Shown here piece after piece: positions 16,380 to 25,515 of a DNA stretch of 64,000 nucleotides; the stretch's first letter is position 1, and every line of letters begins with the position of its first letter. A model generated the notes under the pieces. It searched no databases. It was given only the letters and a program-made list of their open reading frames with translations, and was not told the DNA's origin. The translations under genes were made by a program, and so were the position numbers. Source of the stretch: Scybalousia_A sp963540815 (GTDB lineage: Bacteria > Bacteroidota > Bacteroidia > Bacteroidales > P3); NCBI GenBank assembly GCA_963540815.1, contig CAUTQY010000008.1:1-64000 (forward strand). The letters are read 5' to 3'.

Positions 16380-16411
16380 ATGGGGATAACAAATTATTAT
16401 CCCCATTTTTT
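16380..16411 (+). terminator. terminator of the CoA-transferase gene
   Basis: Arms ATGGGGATAA (16380-16389) and TTATCCCCAT (16397-16406) are followed by a T run. This is a textbook intrinsic terminator, 40 bases after the stop. Confidence 0.93.
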
Positions 16412-16486
16412 ATTATCCGTATTCCATTTGTAATCAGTTTTTTATATTATATAATCGGTTTTTTATTTGACTTTTCTTTCAAAAAA

Positions 16487-16518
16487 TTTGGTAGGTATGT
16501 TTTTTTGATATACATTTG
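16487..16518 (+). promoter_or_regulatory. promoter of the tRNA gene
   Basis: TTTG (16487-16490), a 20-base spacer and TACATTTG (16511-16518) lie 55 bases before the tRNA. Apart from this promoter, the terminator and the tRNA, I see nothing in the gap 16340-16777. Confidence 0.72.
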
Positions 16519-16573
16519 CAAATGTTTTCAGACGGTGTGTATTTCTGATAAGAGTATTTTAATCGTTGAAATC

Positions 16574-16647
16574 GGTCCCTTAGCTCAGTAGGTTAGAGCA
16601 TCTGACTCATAATCAGGGGGTCCTTGGTTCGAGCCCAAGAGGGACCA
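16574..16647 (+). tRNA. tRNA with anticodon CAT (Ile2 or elongator Met)
   Basis: A 74-nt tRNA with perfect acceptor pairing GGTCCCT/AGGGACC and anticodon stem TCTGA/TCAGG around loop CTCATAA. The T arm carries loop TTCGAGC, the discriminator is A16647, and CCA is not encoded. A CAT anticodon is shared by initiator Met, elongator Met and Ile2 (lysidine-modified). The strong G1:C72 pair excludes a typical initiator. The body (CTTAGCTCAG, GACTCATAATC) resembles Ile2 of other bacteria, but elongator Met cannot be excluded by eye. Confidence 0.92.
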
Positions 16648-16755
16648 CACATATTAAGTTTAGAGTGAGGTTTATAAAGTTAAATCTCGCTTTTTTTGTT
16701 TTGTAAGCCTTATATTCTCTTACCATCCTTCGTTTTTTATGTAATTTCTTTGTAG

Positions 16756-16763
16756 TACCTTTG
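16756..16763 (+). promoter_or_regulatory. -7 element before the lipoprotein-mtgA-xer run
   Basis: TACCTTTG lies 14 bases before the ATG at 16778, implying a leader of only about 8 bases. Confidence 0.65.
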
Positions 16764-16777
16764 CAAAAACAAAAAGC

Positions 16778-17632
16778 ATGAAAAAAAAGACATTCTTTTG
16801 TATATATTTGATTGTAGTTTCAATGGTTTTCTTTGCCTGTGCAGACAAAAAGGAGAACGATTTACAAAAAACTTTTCTAAAGGGTCATGTAAAATCCGTA
16901 AGAGAAATAAGCTACGAAGCGTGGGGAAATGCCGACACGTTAGTTCAAGGAGAAGTAATAGACAACCAAGGGGCGGAAAATACTTATACCCTATACAATA
17001 AAAAAGGTTATATAACGGATATATACAAATATGATAGAGAGAATGAAATAAAATACAAATGGCATTTTTATTACGACAAAAAGCAAACAAAACAATTATC
17101 TGCCAAACGTTATGAGGCAAAAGATTTTCAACAAGATAGCACTTATTATCTTTATGACAAAAAAATTAGAACTATAGAATATGTACGTTGTGACGAAAAA
17201 GGAGAAATAAAAAGTAGGATACTGTCCGAATACGATAAAAAAGGAAATGTTATAGAGGAAAAGATGTTAAACAAGGATAATCTTTTGGAAAAAATAACAA
17301 AGTTTAAATATAAGAAAAACAAACTTACGGAAGGAAGGAGTTATGATAGTAATCATAAACTGCTTATAATTTCAATTTATTCGTATGATAAAAACGGCAA
17401 TATGGAAAGTATAACAATGACGGACTGCAAAAATCAGCCTATAAGCAGAGGTGTTTACTCCTATAACAAAGAGGGTTTTGTAAAAACCGAACTCTTGCAA
17501 CGCCCCGGTTACACGGATTTGCTTTTGGAGTATGTATATACAATAGACGAACAGGGAAATTGGATACAAAGAATAATGTTATCCCAAAACGAAGCCTTTC
17601 AAATTACCAAACGTGAAATAGAATACTTTTAA
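16778..17632 (+). CDS. lipoprotein with YD-like repeats, 284 aa
   Basis: The signal peptide ends in the lipobox VFFACADKK, so the Cys near residue 21 is lipidated. The mature part is built from repeated strand-turn units with motifs such as YDKKGNVIEE, YDKNGNMESI and YNKEGFVKTE, which recall RHS/YD repeats or MORN/YwqK-like beta sheets. No catalytic motif is visible. It is four bases upstream of mtgA, so it may be co-transcribed with cell wall functions, though that does not define its role. I know of no named family that fits with certainty. Confidence 0.82.
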   Translation: MKKKTFFCIYLIVVSMVFFACADKKENDLQKTFLKGHVKSVREISYEAWGNADTLVQGEVIDNQGAENTYTLYNKKGYITDIYKYDRENEIKYKWHFYYDKKQTKQLSAKRYEAKDFQQDSTYYLYDKKIRTIEYVRCDEKGEIKSRILSEYDKKGNVIEEKMLNKDNLLEKITKFKYKKNKLTEGRSYDSNHKLLIISIYSYDKNGNMESITMTDCKNQPISRGVYSYNKEGFVKTELLQRPGYTDLLLEYVYTIDEQGNWIQRIMLSQNEAFQITKREIEYF

Positions 17633-17636
17633 AGAA

Positions 17637-18365
17637 ATGAGTCTTGTAGTAAACAAGAAAGCAAAGACAAAAAAGATAAACCCAAAGAAAATATTTAAAT
17701 TCTTTGGATGGGTAGCGTTATCTTATCTGGTATTTTCAATTATCCTGACCTTTGCTTATAAGTTTGTAAACCCTCCTATTACCATATTGATGATACAACG
17801 CTGTATGGAACAATGTTTTTCAAAAGACAGACACGTAAAATTGGAAAAACAATGGGTAGATGTAGAGGATATTTCTCCCAATATGATAAGAGCGGTAGTA
17901 AGCATAGAAGATAATAACTTTGTCAATCATAGAGGTTTTGACTTTAAGGCAATAGAATATGCTCGAAAATTAAACGAAAAACGCGGTAAAAGTGTTTTTG
18001 GCGCAAGTACGATAAGTCAACAAACGGCAAAAAATGTTTTTCTTTGGTTACATAAAAGTTATTTCCGTAAAGGACTTGAAGCCTGGGAGACAGTACTGAT
18101 AGAGTTTATGTGGGATAAGAAAAGAATTATGGAGGTATATCTCAATGTTATAGAATTCGGTGACGGAATTTATGGCGTAGAAGCGGCTAGTCAATATTAT
18201 TTTCATAAAAACGCAAAAAATCTTACTAAAAGAGAAGCGGCTTTGCTTACTGCTGTTTTGCCGCAACCACTAAAACGAAACCCTGCCAAACCTAACAAAA
18301 GAACACAAAGAAGGGCAAATATGATAATGCATAGAATGGACATAATAGGAAGAGTAAGATTGTGA
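17637..18365 (+). CDS. mtgA: monofunctional peptidoglycan transglycosylase
   Basis: A 242-aa GT51 enzyme that polymerises lipid II into glycan strands on the outer face of the inner membrane. A basic N-terminus and one membrane anchor (about residues 24-45) precede the GT51 domain. That domain has AVVSIEDNNFVNHRGFDFKAIE (the catalytic Glu lies in the E-D-x-x-F-x-x-H-x-G-type motif), GASTISQQTAKNVFL, KKRIMEVYLNVIEFGDGIYGVEAASQYYF and REAALLTAVLPQP. There is no transpeptidase domain. It overlaps the next gene by four bases (GTGA). Confidence 0.95.
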   Translation: MSLVVNKKAKTKKINPKKIFKFFGWVALSYLVFSIILTFAYKFVNPPITILMIQRCMEQCFSKDRHVKLEKQWVDVEDISPNMIRAVVSIEDNNFVNHRGFDFKAIEYARKLNEKRGKSVFGASTISQQTAKNVFLWLHKSYFRKGLEAWETVLIEFMWDKKRIMEVYLNVIEFGDGIYGVEAASQYYFHKNAKNLTKREAALLTAVLPQPLKRNPAKPNKRTQRRANMIMHRMDIIGRVRL

Positions 18366-19306
18366 AAGAATGGAATAAACACATAGAGAATTTCAGATAT
18401 TATTTAAAATTGGAACGTTCTTTTTCCGATAATACCATAGAAAGTTATCTTATGGATTGTCAAAAATTGTTTTCATTTTTAGAGGAAAATTATCCTAACA
18501 TTACCCCTCAAAATATTAACACCAAAATTCTAAATGAGTTTGTTATACAATTGGAAAAGAAAAAAGGTGGCGACCAAGAAGAAAGATTGTTGAGAAGTAC
18601 GTCCCAAACAAGAATAATACAAGGAATAAGGGCATTTTTTAAATTTCTTATTCTATCGGATGTAATACAAAAGAATCCCACCGAACATATAGTTACTCCC
18701 TATATAGATAAAAAAATACCCAAAATATTGGAGAGGGAGGAAATAAAAAGAATGATGGAAGCCATAGATGTTTCTACGGCTTTAGGTTTTAGGAATAGAC
18801 TAACAATAGAGTTACTCTATTCTACGGGCATGAGGGTTAGCGAGTTCATAAACTTGAAATTATCTGACATACACCACAAAGAAGAGTATCTTGATATTAT
18901 AGGAAAGGGCAACAAGGAAAGATATATTCCTATTGATAAAAGGGTATTAAACGATTTGATGTTTTATATAAACAAGTACAGGGTACATCAGAAAATATCC
19001 GATGGCTTTGAAAATTTTGTTTTTTTATCCGAAAAACTTGGCAAAAAACTAACTCGTCAATTTATTTTTTTGATGCTAAAAAAGACCGCACTCACTGCCG
19101 GAGTAGATAAAAAAGTGCATCCTCATATCCTTAGACATAGTTTTGCAACCGAACTGATAAGAGGAGGTGCAAATATTGTAGCCGTTAAGGAAATAATGGG
19201 ACATACAAGTATTACCTCTACGGAAATATATATAAATTTAAACGCCTTGGATATAAAAAATACCTTGTATAACTACCATCCCTTTTTTCAAAAAGGAAAT
19301 TTATAA
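18362..19306 (+). CDS. xerD: tyrosine recombinase of the XerC/XerD type
   Basis: A 314-aa site-specific recombinase. The N-terminal SAM-like DNA-binding domain (residues 5-110) is followed by the catalytic domain, with Arg in TGMRVSEFINL, Lys in IGKGNKERYIP, HILRHSFATELIRGGA, the second His in MGHTSITSTEIY and the nucleophile Tyr in EIYINL. All residues of the active site are present. This is the chromosome dimer resolution type rather than a mobile integrase, and no att sites or cargo are nearby. The start is a GTG that overlaps the mtgA stop, giving translational coupling. The choice between XerC and XerD is by resemblance. Confidence 0.9.
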   Translation: MKEWNKHIENFRYYLKLERSFSDNTIESYLMDCQKLFSFLEENYPNITPQNINTKILNEFVIQLEKKKGGDQEERLLRSTSQTRIIQGIRAFFKFLILSDVIQKNPTEHIVTPYIDKKIPKILEREEIKRMMEAIDVSTALGFRNRLTIELLYSTGMRVSEFINLKLSDIHHKEEYLDIIGKGNKERYIPIDKRVLNDLMFYINKYRVHQKISDGFENFVFLSEKLGKKLTRQFIFLMLKKTALTAGVDKKVHPHILRHSFATELIRGGANIVAVKEIMGHTSITSTEIYINLNALDIKNTLYNYHPFFQKGNL

Positions 19307-20137
19307 ATGGTAATCCAATAAACCCTCCAAAGGAGCGTGTATGATTTTGCCGACTTTCATATTATGTTGTTTGGCGATGTCTTTGAAAATATCTTTTGCA
19401 TAATATCCTATACTACCCACAACATTAATGGCTTGATATTGATAATCTTTATATTGTGCCACTTGCATAACAAAGAAGTTATTAAAGGCCTCTTCTATGA
19501 TTTTTTTACAATAAATGTCTTTCTGTCTTGATATAACGAATTTTGCAAATGAAGCAATATAAAAATTCGGCTTCTCTCCTTGATAAAGTCGCGTCAAAAA
19601 ATCCACCTCATCGCCAGGATATTCCTCTGCAAACTGTTCGTGTATATGTTTCGGCATTTGTCCTCTCAGATAGTTTCTCAAAACTATTTTGCCTATATTC
19701 GTACCTGCCCCCTCATCACAAAGCACATAACCCAAAGACGGAATATTCTCTATAATTTTTTCTCCGTCATACAAACAAGAGTTCGACCCCGTACCAAGTA
19801 TTGCTACTATTCCCGTTTCATTTGCACAAGTTGCTCTTGCTGCTCCCAATAAATCGTCCTCTATATGTATGTTTGCATTAGGTAAATGATGTTGAAAAAT
19901 ATCTTTCATCAATATCTTTTTTTGAGTAGTTGAGCAACCCGAACCATAGAAAAACATTTGCATTTTTTCTTTCGCCGGTATGTATGGCAAAATGTTTTCC
20001 GTTATCTCGTTTTCTATTGTATTAATGGAAACGTTATACGGATTTAAACCCATAGAATGAAAATATCTTTTATTTTTTTCGTTATCTATTAAACACCAGT
20101 CTATTTTAGTAGAACCGCTATCTGCTACAAGTAACAT
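19301..20137 (-). CDS. BadF/BadG-type ATPase, N-acetylglucosamine kinase-like
   Basis: A 278-aa member of the ASKHA sugar kinase superfamily. The phosphate-binding loop is DSGSTKIDW at the N-terminus. The second loop AILGTGSNSCLYDG and the following GYVLCDEGAGTNIGK fit the N-acetylglucosamine kinase/BadF family found across Bacteroidota. It probably phosphorylates an amino sugar from wall or glycan turnover, but the substrate is an inference. It is the last gene of a lon to sufS run. Its 3' end overlaps the convergent xer gene by six bases, leaving no room for a separate terminator. Confidence 0.88.
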   Translation of the reverse strand: MLLVADSGSTKIDWCLIDNEKNKRYFHSMGLNPYNVSINTIENEITENILPYIPAKEKMQMFFYGSGCSTTQKKILMKDIFQHHLPNANIHIEDDLLGAARATCANETGIVAILGTGSNSCLYDGEKIIENIPSLGYVLCDEGAGTNIGKIVLRNYLRGQMPKHIHEQFAEEYPGDEVDFLTRLYQGEKPNFYIASFAKFVISRQKDIYCKKIIEEAFNNFFVMQVAQYKDYQYQAINVVGSIGYYAKDIFKDIAKQHNMKVGKIIHAPLEGLLDYHL

Positions 20138-20163
20138 ATTTTTATTTTTTTATAATTGTCCGA

Positions 20164-21405
20164 CTATCTCAGCATTTGCAGAGATTTGTTTAATCTTATA
20201 ATAAAATTATCTATCTCCTCAAAAGTATTATACAAAGCAAAAGATACTCTGTCCGTTCCTTCTATGTTGTAATAGTTCATAACAGGCTCCGCACAATGAT
20301 GCCCCGTGCGTATAGCCACACCTTGCATATCTAATATTGTTCCCAAATCCAAGTGATGTATACCTTCTACAAGAAAAGAAATACAAGAGGTTTTATTTGC
20401 AGAATTTCCGAATATTTGCATACCTCCTATCTCTTGTAGTTTTTTTGTTGCATATTGCATTAAATCATCCTCGTAAGCAACAATATTCCGCATTCCTATA
20501 TTCGTTAAATATTGAAGGGCAACACCCAAACCTATGGCATCGGCAACAGAAGGAGTGCCGGCTTCAAAACGAAAGGGCAGGCTATTAAAGACAGTTTTTT
20601 GCATGGAGACTTCTTTTATCATTTCTCCTCCTCCTTGATAAGGATACATTTGCTCCAAGTAGTTTTTTTTTCCATAAAGCACACCTATACCCATGGGAGC
20701 ATAAACTTTATGGCCGGAAAAACAATAAAAATCAGCATCCGTTTCTTGTACATCTATAGGTAAATGTGCTATACTTTGTGCTCCGTCAACAATAACAAGG
20801 GTATTGTTTTGATGAGCAAGGTTTATGATTTCTTTTATAGGGTTTATGATTCCAAGCGTGTTGGAAATATGAGTTAGCGATAGTATCTTAACTTGTGGAG
20901 TAAGCAGGAGTTTAAAAGCCTCAAAATCCAATTCTCCCTTAGCATTTAAGGGTATGTATTTCAAGGTAAAATTGTATTTATCTCGTGCCATATGCCAAGG
21001 GACTATGTTGGAATGATGTTCCATTTCCGTAATAAGGACTTCGTCTCCTTTTGACAAACTTCGTCCGCTACATAAAGGAAAGGAATAACAAAGACTCTCC
21101 ACCAAAAGATTAAGACTTTCCGTAGTGCCACGGGTAAAAATAATATTTTCCGTACTCGGGGCTTTTATAAAATCCCTTACTCTCTGTCTTGCAACTTCGA
21201 ATTCCTCCGTTGCTCTTTCACTCAACCAATGCACACCCCTATGCACATTGGCATTTACATGAGTATAATAATCCGTTAGAGCCTCTATAACACACGTGGG
21301 TTTCTGAGTTGTGGCAGCATTGTCCAAATAAATCAAATCTTGTTTGTCTCTAACTTTTTGTTTCAATAAAGGAAAATTCTGCCTTATGGTATTGACGTCA
21401 AGCAT
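20164..21405 (-). CDS. sufS: cysteine desulfurase, SufS type
   Basis: A 413-aa PLP enzyme of the group II (SufS/CsdA) desulfurases, providing sulfur from cysteine for Fe-S clusters. Visible are IYLDNAATTQKP, HRGVHWLSERATEEFE, TEMEHHSNIVPWH and VDGAQSIAHLP, the PLP Lys in FSGHKVYAPMGIGVLYG, and the persulfide Cys371 in IRTGHHCAEPVM. No sufBCD or sufE genes are beside it. Its ATG overlaps the stop of the small membrane protein gene upstream by eight bases. Confidence 0.95.
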   Translation of the reverse strand: MLDVNTIRQNFPLLKQKVRDKQDLIYLDNAATTQKPTCVIEALTDYYTHVNANVHRGVHWLSERATEEFEVARQRVRDFIKAPSTENIIFTRGTTESLNLLVESLCYSFPLCSGRSLSKGDEVLITEMEHHSNIVPWHMARDKYNFTLKYIPLNAKGELDFEAFKLLLTPQVKILSLTHISNTLGIINPIKEIINLAHQNNTLVIVDGAQSIAHLPIDVQETDADFYCFSGHKVYAPMGIGVLYGKKNYLEQMYPYQGGGEMIKEVSMQKTVFNSLPFRFEAGTPSVADAIGLGVALQYLTNIGMRNIVAYEDDLMQYATKKLQEIGGMQIFGNSANKTSCISFLVEGIHHLDLGTILDMQGVAIRTGHHCAEPVMNYYNIEGTDRVSFALYNTFEEIDNFIIRLNKSLQMLR

Positions 21406-21619
21406 TTAAATACATCCTCCATTTTATATACATAACAATAAAAAATATCAGCAACAAAAGAATAAACCCATAAAAAATTATACTTCCTTTCTTGGAAAGA
21501 TACACATAATTTTTATCCTTTTTGCCTTTATTTTTTATACCCTTGGACAAATAGAATACAACAAAAACTATCAAGGCTACTATTATTATGCTTACCGCTA
21601 TAACTTGTATGTTAAACAT
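21398..21619 (-). CDS. small membrane protein, 73 aa
   Basis: It has two hydrophobic segments (about residues 5-24 and 48-66) with a basic loop between them (KGIKNKGKKDKNYVYLSKKGS). No family is recognised. The gene lies between lon (43 bases upstream) and sufS, which it overlaps by eight bases, so it is very likely translated as part of the operon. The overlap and the clear membrane pattern support a real gene. Confidence 0.65.
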   Translation of the reverse strand: MFNIQVIAVSIIIVALIVFVVFYLSKGIKNKGKKDKNYVYLSKKGSIIFYGFILLLLIFFIVMYIKWRMYLNA

Positions 21620-21662
21620 GTTTTTGTTAAAATTGAAGTATGTAATAAAAATTATTGCGTAA

Positions 21663-24086
21663 CTATACCAGTACTATTATAGGAATTTCCGCTATCTCTT
21701 TAACATAATGGAAAGTCAGTCCGGAAAGGTAAGTGCTTTTTATATTCTCTACATCTCTACGATTCTTTTCGGAAAGAATAATATCTGTTATTTTAGCTCT
21801 TTTTGCCGCAAGAATTTTTTCCTTTATGCCTCCAACAGGCAACACACTTCCTCGCAAAGTAATCTCACCTGTCATTGCAAAATTGTGTTTAACCTTTTTC
21901 CACGTAAAAGCGGAAAGCATGGCCGTAAACATAGTAACTCCCGCAGAAGGACCATCCTTCGGCGTCGCTCCCTCAGGACAATGGACATTTAAATCCTTAC
22001 CTTCAAAAATAGTTTCGTCCAAGTTCCATATTTTGGCATTACTCTTCAAATATTCATATGCCAGAGTTGCAGACTCTTTCATTACATTGCCAAGATTACC
22101 TGTCAAGTTAATGTTTCCTTTTCCAACCGAAACGGAAGCCTCTACAAAAAGTATCTCTCCTCCTACTTCCGTCCAAGCCAAACCGGTAACAACACCCACA
22201 AGGTCTTCTTCCATTCTTAGTTCGTGATATGCCGTAGGTAAGCCAAGTATTTTTTGCAATTCTTTTTGTTGTATTGCTTTTTTGAAATCTTTTCCTTCCG
22301 CTATTTCCACTACCCTGTGCCTTGCTATTTTGGATATTACCTTATCCAACCTTCTTACCCCCGATTCTCTTGTATAATTATTAATAAGGTAAGAAACTAT
22401 TTTATCCGAAATAGATATTTGCTTTGCTTGCAAGCCATTTGCCTCTATATTTTTGGGAATAAGGTGTTGTTGTGCTATCTGCAATTTTTCTTCCTCTATG
22501 TATCCGGAAATATCGATTATCTCCATTCTGTCTATGAGAGCGGGGTGTATGTTTGACAAAGAATTTGCCGTAGCAATAAACATTATTTTTGACAAATCAT
22601 AATCTATATCCAAATAGTTATCGTGAAAAGCAGTGTTTTGCTCGGGGTCCAACACTTCCAACATTGCAGCAGAAGGGTCTCCGTTTATACTCATACCCAT
22701 TATTTTATCTATTTCATCCAAAACAAAAACAGGATTAGAGTATTTCACTTTTGAAAGAGATTTCAGTATTCTACCGGGCATGGCACCTATATATGTACGT
22801 CTATGTCCTCTTATTTCACTCTCATCATTTACTCCGCCAAGTGCAATCCTTACATACTCTCTGTTCATTGCCGTAGCAATACTCTTACCCAAGGAAGTTT
22901 TGCCCACACCCGGAGGACCTACCAAACAAATAATAGGTGAGGAAATCTTTTTATTAAGTTTCAAAACAGCAAGATATTCTATTATTCTTTCTTTTACTTT
23001 TTCCAGCCCAAAGTGTTCTTTATCCAAAGAAGCTCTTGCTTGTTTCATATCATAATCATCTTCCTTAAAATTATCCCAAGGTAAGTCCAAAATAAAACCG
23101 AGATAATTTAGTTCGTTGGAATAGTCCGGTGAGGAAGGGTGCATTGTTGAGAGTTTTTTTAACTCTTTATCAAATGCGTCTTGAACTGCTTGCGTCCATA
23201 CTTTTGCTTTGGCTTTTTCTTTTAATTCGTTGATTGTTTGTTCCGTAGGACTACCACCCAACTCCTCCTGTATGGTTTTTAATTGTTGATTCAAATAATA
23301 TTCTCTTTGTTGCTTATCCATCTCGGAAGAGGCTTTCTTTTGGATTTGCAATTTAAGTTCCGCCTCTTTTATTTCTTTTCCGAGATAAGACATAACCTTT
23401 TCCATACGCAAAGAAAAGTCGTCCAATTCCAAGAGTTCCTGCTTGTCTTTTACACTGATATTCAGTTGAGCGGCAACAAAATTCAATAAATAATACGCAT
23501 CCTTTATATTCTTCGGTCCCATCAAAGCATTGGGAGGTAGATTGGGGGTAAGTTTCAACAGGTTAAGATACATATCTTTCAGAGTAGAGGTCATAATATC
23601 AGCCTGCTCAGGAAGATTTTTACAATTATCCGTATATCTTTCGCATCTTCCCTTCCAATATGGCTCCAAGGTAGTAATTTCTTTAAGTCTCAAGCGTCCC
23701 AACCCCTGCAAGACAACCATTATACTATCGTCAGGCATTGTTATCATTTCCAAAACTTTGGCGAAAGTACCAATAGAGTACAAATCTTCCTGCTTTGGAT
23801 TTTCACTATCATCTTTTTGGGAAATAACGGCTATTATTTCTTTGGAAGAATATGCATCCCTTATTAATTGTAAACTTTTTGAACGTCCTGCCGCTATCGG
23901 CATAAGCACACTTGGGAAGAATACATTTCCGCGCAAAGGCAGTATCGCGACCTGCTCGGGAATGGAAACTTGTTGTTCCTCATTTGTTATTTTAGAAATA
24001 TCACCCGAAACGATAGGTATTATTTCAGCATTTTCGTTGTCTATCAATTTTAATATAGTTCTTATATTTTCGTTTTTTCCCGACAT
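21663..24086 (-). CDS. lon: ATP-dependent protease Lon
   Basis: An 807-aa LonA-type protease with the expected three parts. The N-terminal substrate domain (QVAILPLRGNVFFPSVLMPI) and a coiled-coil come first. The AAA+ module carries Walker A GPPGVGKT at 390-397, Walker B VFVLDEIDK and the ALGGVNDESEIRGHRRTYIGAMPG segment. The protease domain carries catalytic Ser about 714 in PKDGPSAGVTMF and Lys about 755 in VGGIKEKILAAKRA. It degrades damaged and regulatory proteins in the cytoplasm. An inverted repeat lies 31 bases upstream of the start. Confidence 0.97.
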   Translation of the reverse strand: MSGKNENIRTILKLIDNENAEIIPIVSGDISKITNEEQQVSIPEQVAILPLRGNVFFPSVLMPIAAGRSKSLQLIRDAYSSKEIIAVISQKDDSENPKQEDLYSIGTFAKVLEMITMPDDSIMVVLQGLGRLRLKEITTLEPYWKGRCERYTDNCKNLPEQADIMTSTLKDMYLNLLKLTPNLPPNALMGPKNIKDAYYLLNFVAAQLNISVKDKQELLELDDFSLRMEKVMSYLGKEIKEAELKLQIQKKASSEMDKQQREYYLNQQLKTIQEELGGSPTEQTINELKEKAKAKVWTQAVQDAFDKELKKLSTMHPSSPDYSNELNYLGFILDLPWDNFKEDDYDMKQARASLDKEHFGLEKVKERIIEYLAVLKLNKKISSPIICLVGPPGVGKTSLGKSIATAMNREYVRIALGGVNDESEIRGHRRTYIGAMPGRILKSLSKVKYSNPVFVLDEIDKIMGMSINGDPSAAMLEVLDPEQNTAFHDNYLDIDYDLSKIMFIATANSLSNIHPALIDRMEIIDISGYIEEEKLQIAQQHLIPKNIEANGLQAKQISISDKIVSYLINNYTRESGVRRLDKVISKIARHRVVEIAEGKDFKKAIQQKELQKILGLPTAYHELRMEEDLVGVVTGLAWTEVGGEILFVEASVSVGKGNINLTGNLGNVMKESATLAYEYLKSNAKIWNLDETIFEGKDLNVHCPEGATPKDGPSAGVTMFTAMLSAFTWKKVKHNFAMTGEITLRGSVLPVGGIKEKILAAKRAKITDIILSEKNRRDVENIKSTYLSGLTFHYVKEIAEIPIIVLV

Positions 24087-24116
24087 AAATATTCCTTACG
24101 CACTACATATTTCAAC

Positions 24117-24158
24117 GTGTTACATATCCGTAAAAAATAATAAACATATATGTAACAC
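24117..24158. promoter_or_regulatory. inverted repeat upstream of lon
   Basis: Perfect 11-base arms GTGTTACATAT (24117-24127) and ATATGTAACAC (24148-24158) flank a 20-base AT-rich spacer. There is no T run, so a terminator is unlikely. It sits 31 bases before the lon ATG and 22 bases after the stop of the upstream minus-strand gene. It does not match CIRCE. It could be an operator or a processing hairpin. Confidence 0.5.
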
Positions 24159-24180
24159 ATTATTGTTGGTTTGATAAAAA

Positions 24181-25362
24181 TTATGCTCTTCTTTTATTTT
24201 TAGTTGATTCTTTGTAGATATGACGAAGAATTTCCTTGTCCATATCCGTCATATCAATATCTCGTCTTTTTTGGACAATTTCCGCCACTTCTATAGCCTT
24301 TTCTATATCATAAATTCTAACACCTCCCGTATTACCTCCCCAGTAAAAAGAGTGTACAAAATTTCTTTGATAACCAGCTCCGAAAATATTACAATTCACA
24401 CCAACCACGGTACCGGTATTAAACATGGTATTTATTCCGCATTTGGAATAATCGGCCATTATTGTCCCACAGAATATGGTACCGGTAGAAACAAAAGTAC
24501 TCTTATCTATAGACCACAATCTAACGTCCTCGTACGTATTTTTCAAATTTGAGGCATTACTATCCGCTCCTATGTTACACCACTCACCGATAACACTATT
24601 ACCAAAGAAACCGTCATGTGCCTTATTTGAATAACCGAACATTACCACATTTTCCAATTCTCCTCCTACCTTACAGTAAGGTCCGAGCGTGGTAGCACCG
24701 TAAATTTTTGCCGAAAGTTTAACAACAGCATGTTCCAGCATAGCAAAAGGTCCTCTAATAACGGCATTCTCCATTATCTCTGCTTGTGCGCCTATATAAA
24801 CAGGTCCTTCACTTGCATTAATAACAGCACACTCAACCTTTGCTCCTTGCTCTACAAAAATATTTCCCCCTATAACCATATTAGTCTTACTAAGTGGCAT
24901 ACTTTTTCTTCCCTTGGTCAGAACTTCAAAGTCGTATCTCAATTCCTTATCATTCAAAAGAAAAATATCGGCAAGAGAACTCAACTTTACAAATTCTCCC
25001 TTGTATTCCAATCTTTCACTACTCTCCTCCTCGTCTGACAAAAAACCTTCCTTTGTTTTATACATGGCAATAACGACCTCATTACCGATGAGAGTTTGTC
25101 CAGGTTGCATATTTTTTATCATCTCTATCATTTCCAATCGCGGACAAACGGAGGAGTTTATCAATAACATAGCCTCAGACATAACCATCGGATATTTCTT
25201 TGAGAGATAATCTTCGGTCAAAGTGGATGTTTTTGCGTTTAGTGCTTTCTCCCATTTTTCTCTTATGGTCATAATACCCAATCTTATTTCACAAACAGGA
25301 CGGGTATAAGTCATGGGCTTCAGAGCATCCCTTGTTGCATCATCAAACAATATATAGTTCAT
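24181..25362 (-). CDS. GlmU-like sugar nucleotidyltransferase family protein
   Basis: A 393-aa protein with the typical start of the Bacteroidota GlmU-homologue family (MNYILFDDATRDALKPMTYTRPVCEIRLGIMTIREKW). Its N-terminal half resembles a degenerate nucleotidyltransferase and lacks the classical G-x-G-T-R-M loop. The C-terminal half is a left-handed beta-helix (hexapeptide repeats, about residues 170-360) with AEIMENAVIRGPFAMLEHAVVKLSAKIYGATTLGP. It is probably a sugar-phosphate nucleotidyl- or acetyltransferase, but the substrate is unproven. It lies just upstream of lon on the same strand, with its own promoter. Confidence 0.85.
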   Translation of the reverse strand: MNYILFDDATRDALKPMTYTRPVCEIRLGIMTIREKWEKALNAKTSTLTEDYLSKKYPMVMSEAMLLINSSVCPRLEMIEMIKNMQPGQTLIGNEVVIAMYKTKEGFLSDEEESSERLEYKGEFVKLSSLADIFLLNDKELRYDFEVLTKGRKSMPLSKTNMVIGGNIFVEQGAKVECAVINASEGPVYIGAQAEIMENAVIRGPFAMLEHAVVKLSAKIYGATTLGPYCKVGGELENVVMFGYSNKAHDGFFGNSVIGEWCNIGADSNASNLKNTYEDVRLWSIDKSTFVSTGTIFCGTIMADYSKCGINTMFNTGTVVGVNCNIFGAGYQRNFVHSFYWGGNTGGVRIYDIEKAIEVAEIVQKRRDIDMTDMDKEILRHIYKESTKNKRRA

Positions 25363-25448
25363 AATTTTAAATATTATTTATTATCAAACACAAAAATATC
25401 AAATTCGTTATCTATTTTTGTTATACACTATTTTTAGTTATTAAGTTA

Positions 25449-25483
25449 CAAAAGTAGATATTTTTTATAAACTCTCTAACAAA
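25449..25483 (-). promoter_or_regulatory. promoter of the GlmU-like gene
   Basis: TACTTTTG (25449-25456) with TTTG (25480-25483) 23 bases upstream on the minus strand. It precedes the ATG at 25362 by about 85 bases. Confidence 0.6.
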
Positions 25484-25515
25484 AAATATTCCTTTTTTAT
25501 AAAAAATAAAAAAAA

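Noticed and set aside
18362..19306. Integrase of a mobile element
   Set aside because: The protein has the length and motifs of housekeeping XerC/XerD, is coupled to mtgA and has no att repeats or cargo. The nearest tRNA is 1.7 kb away.
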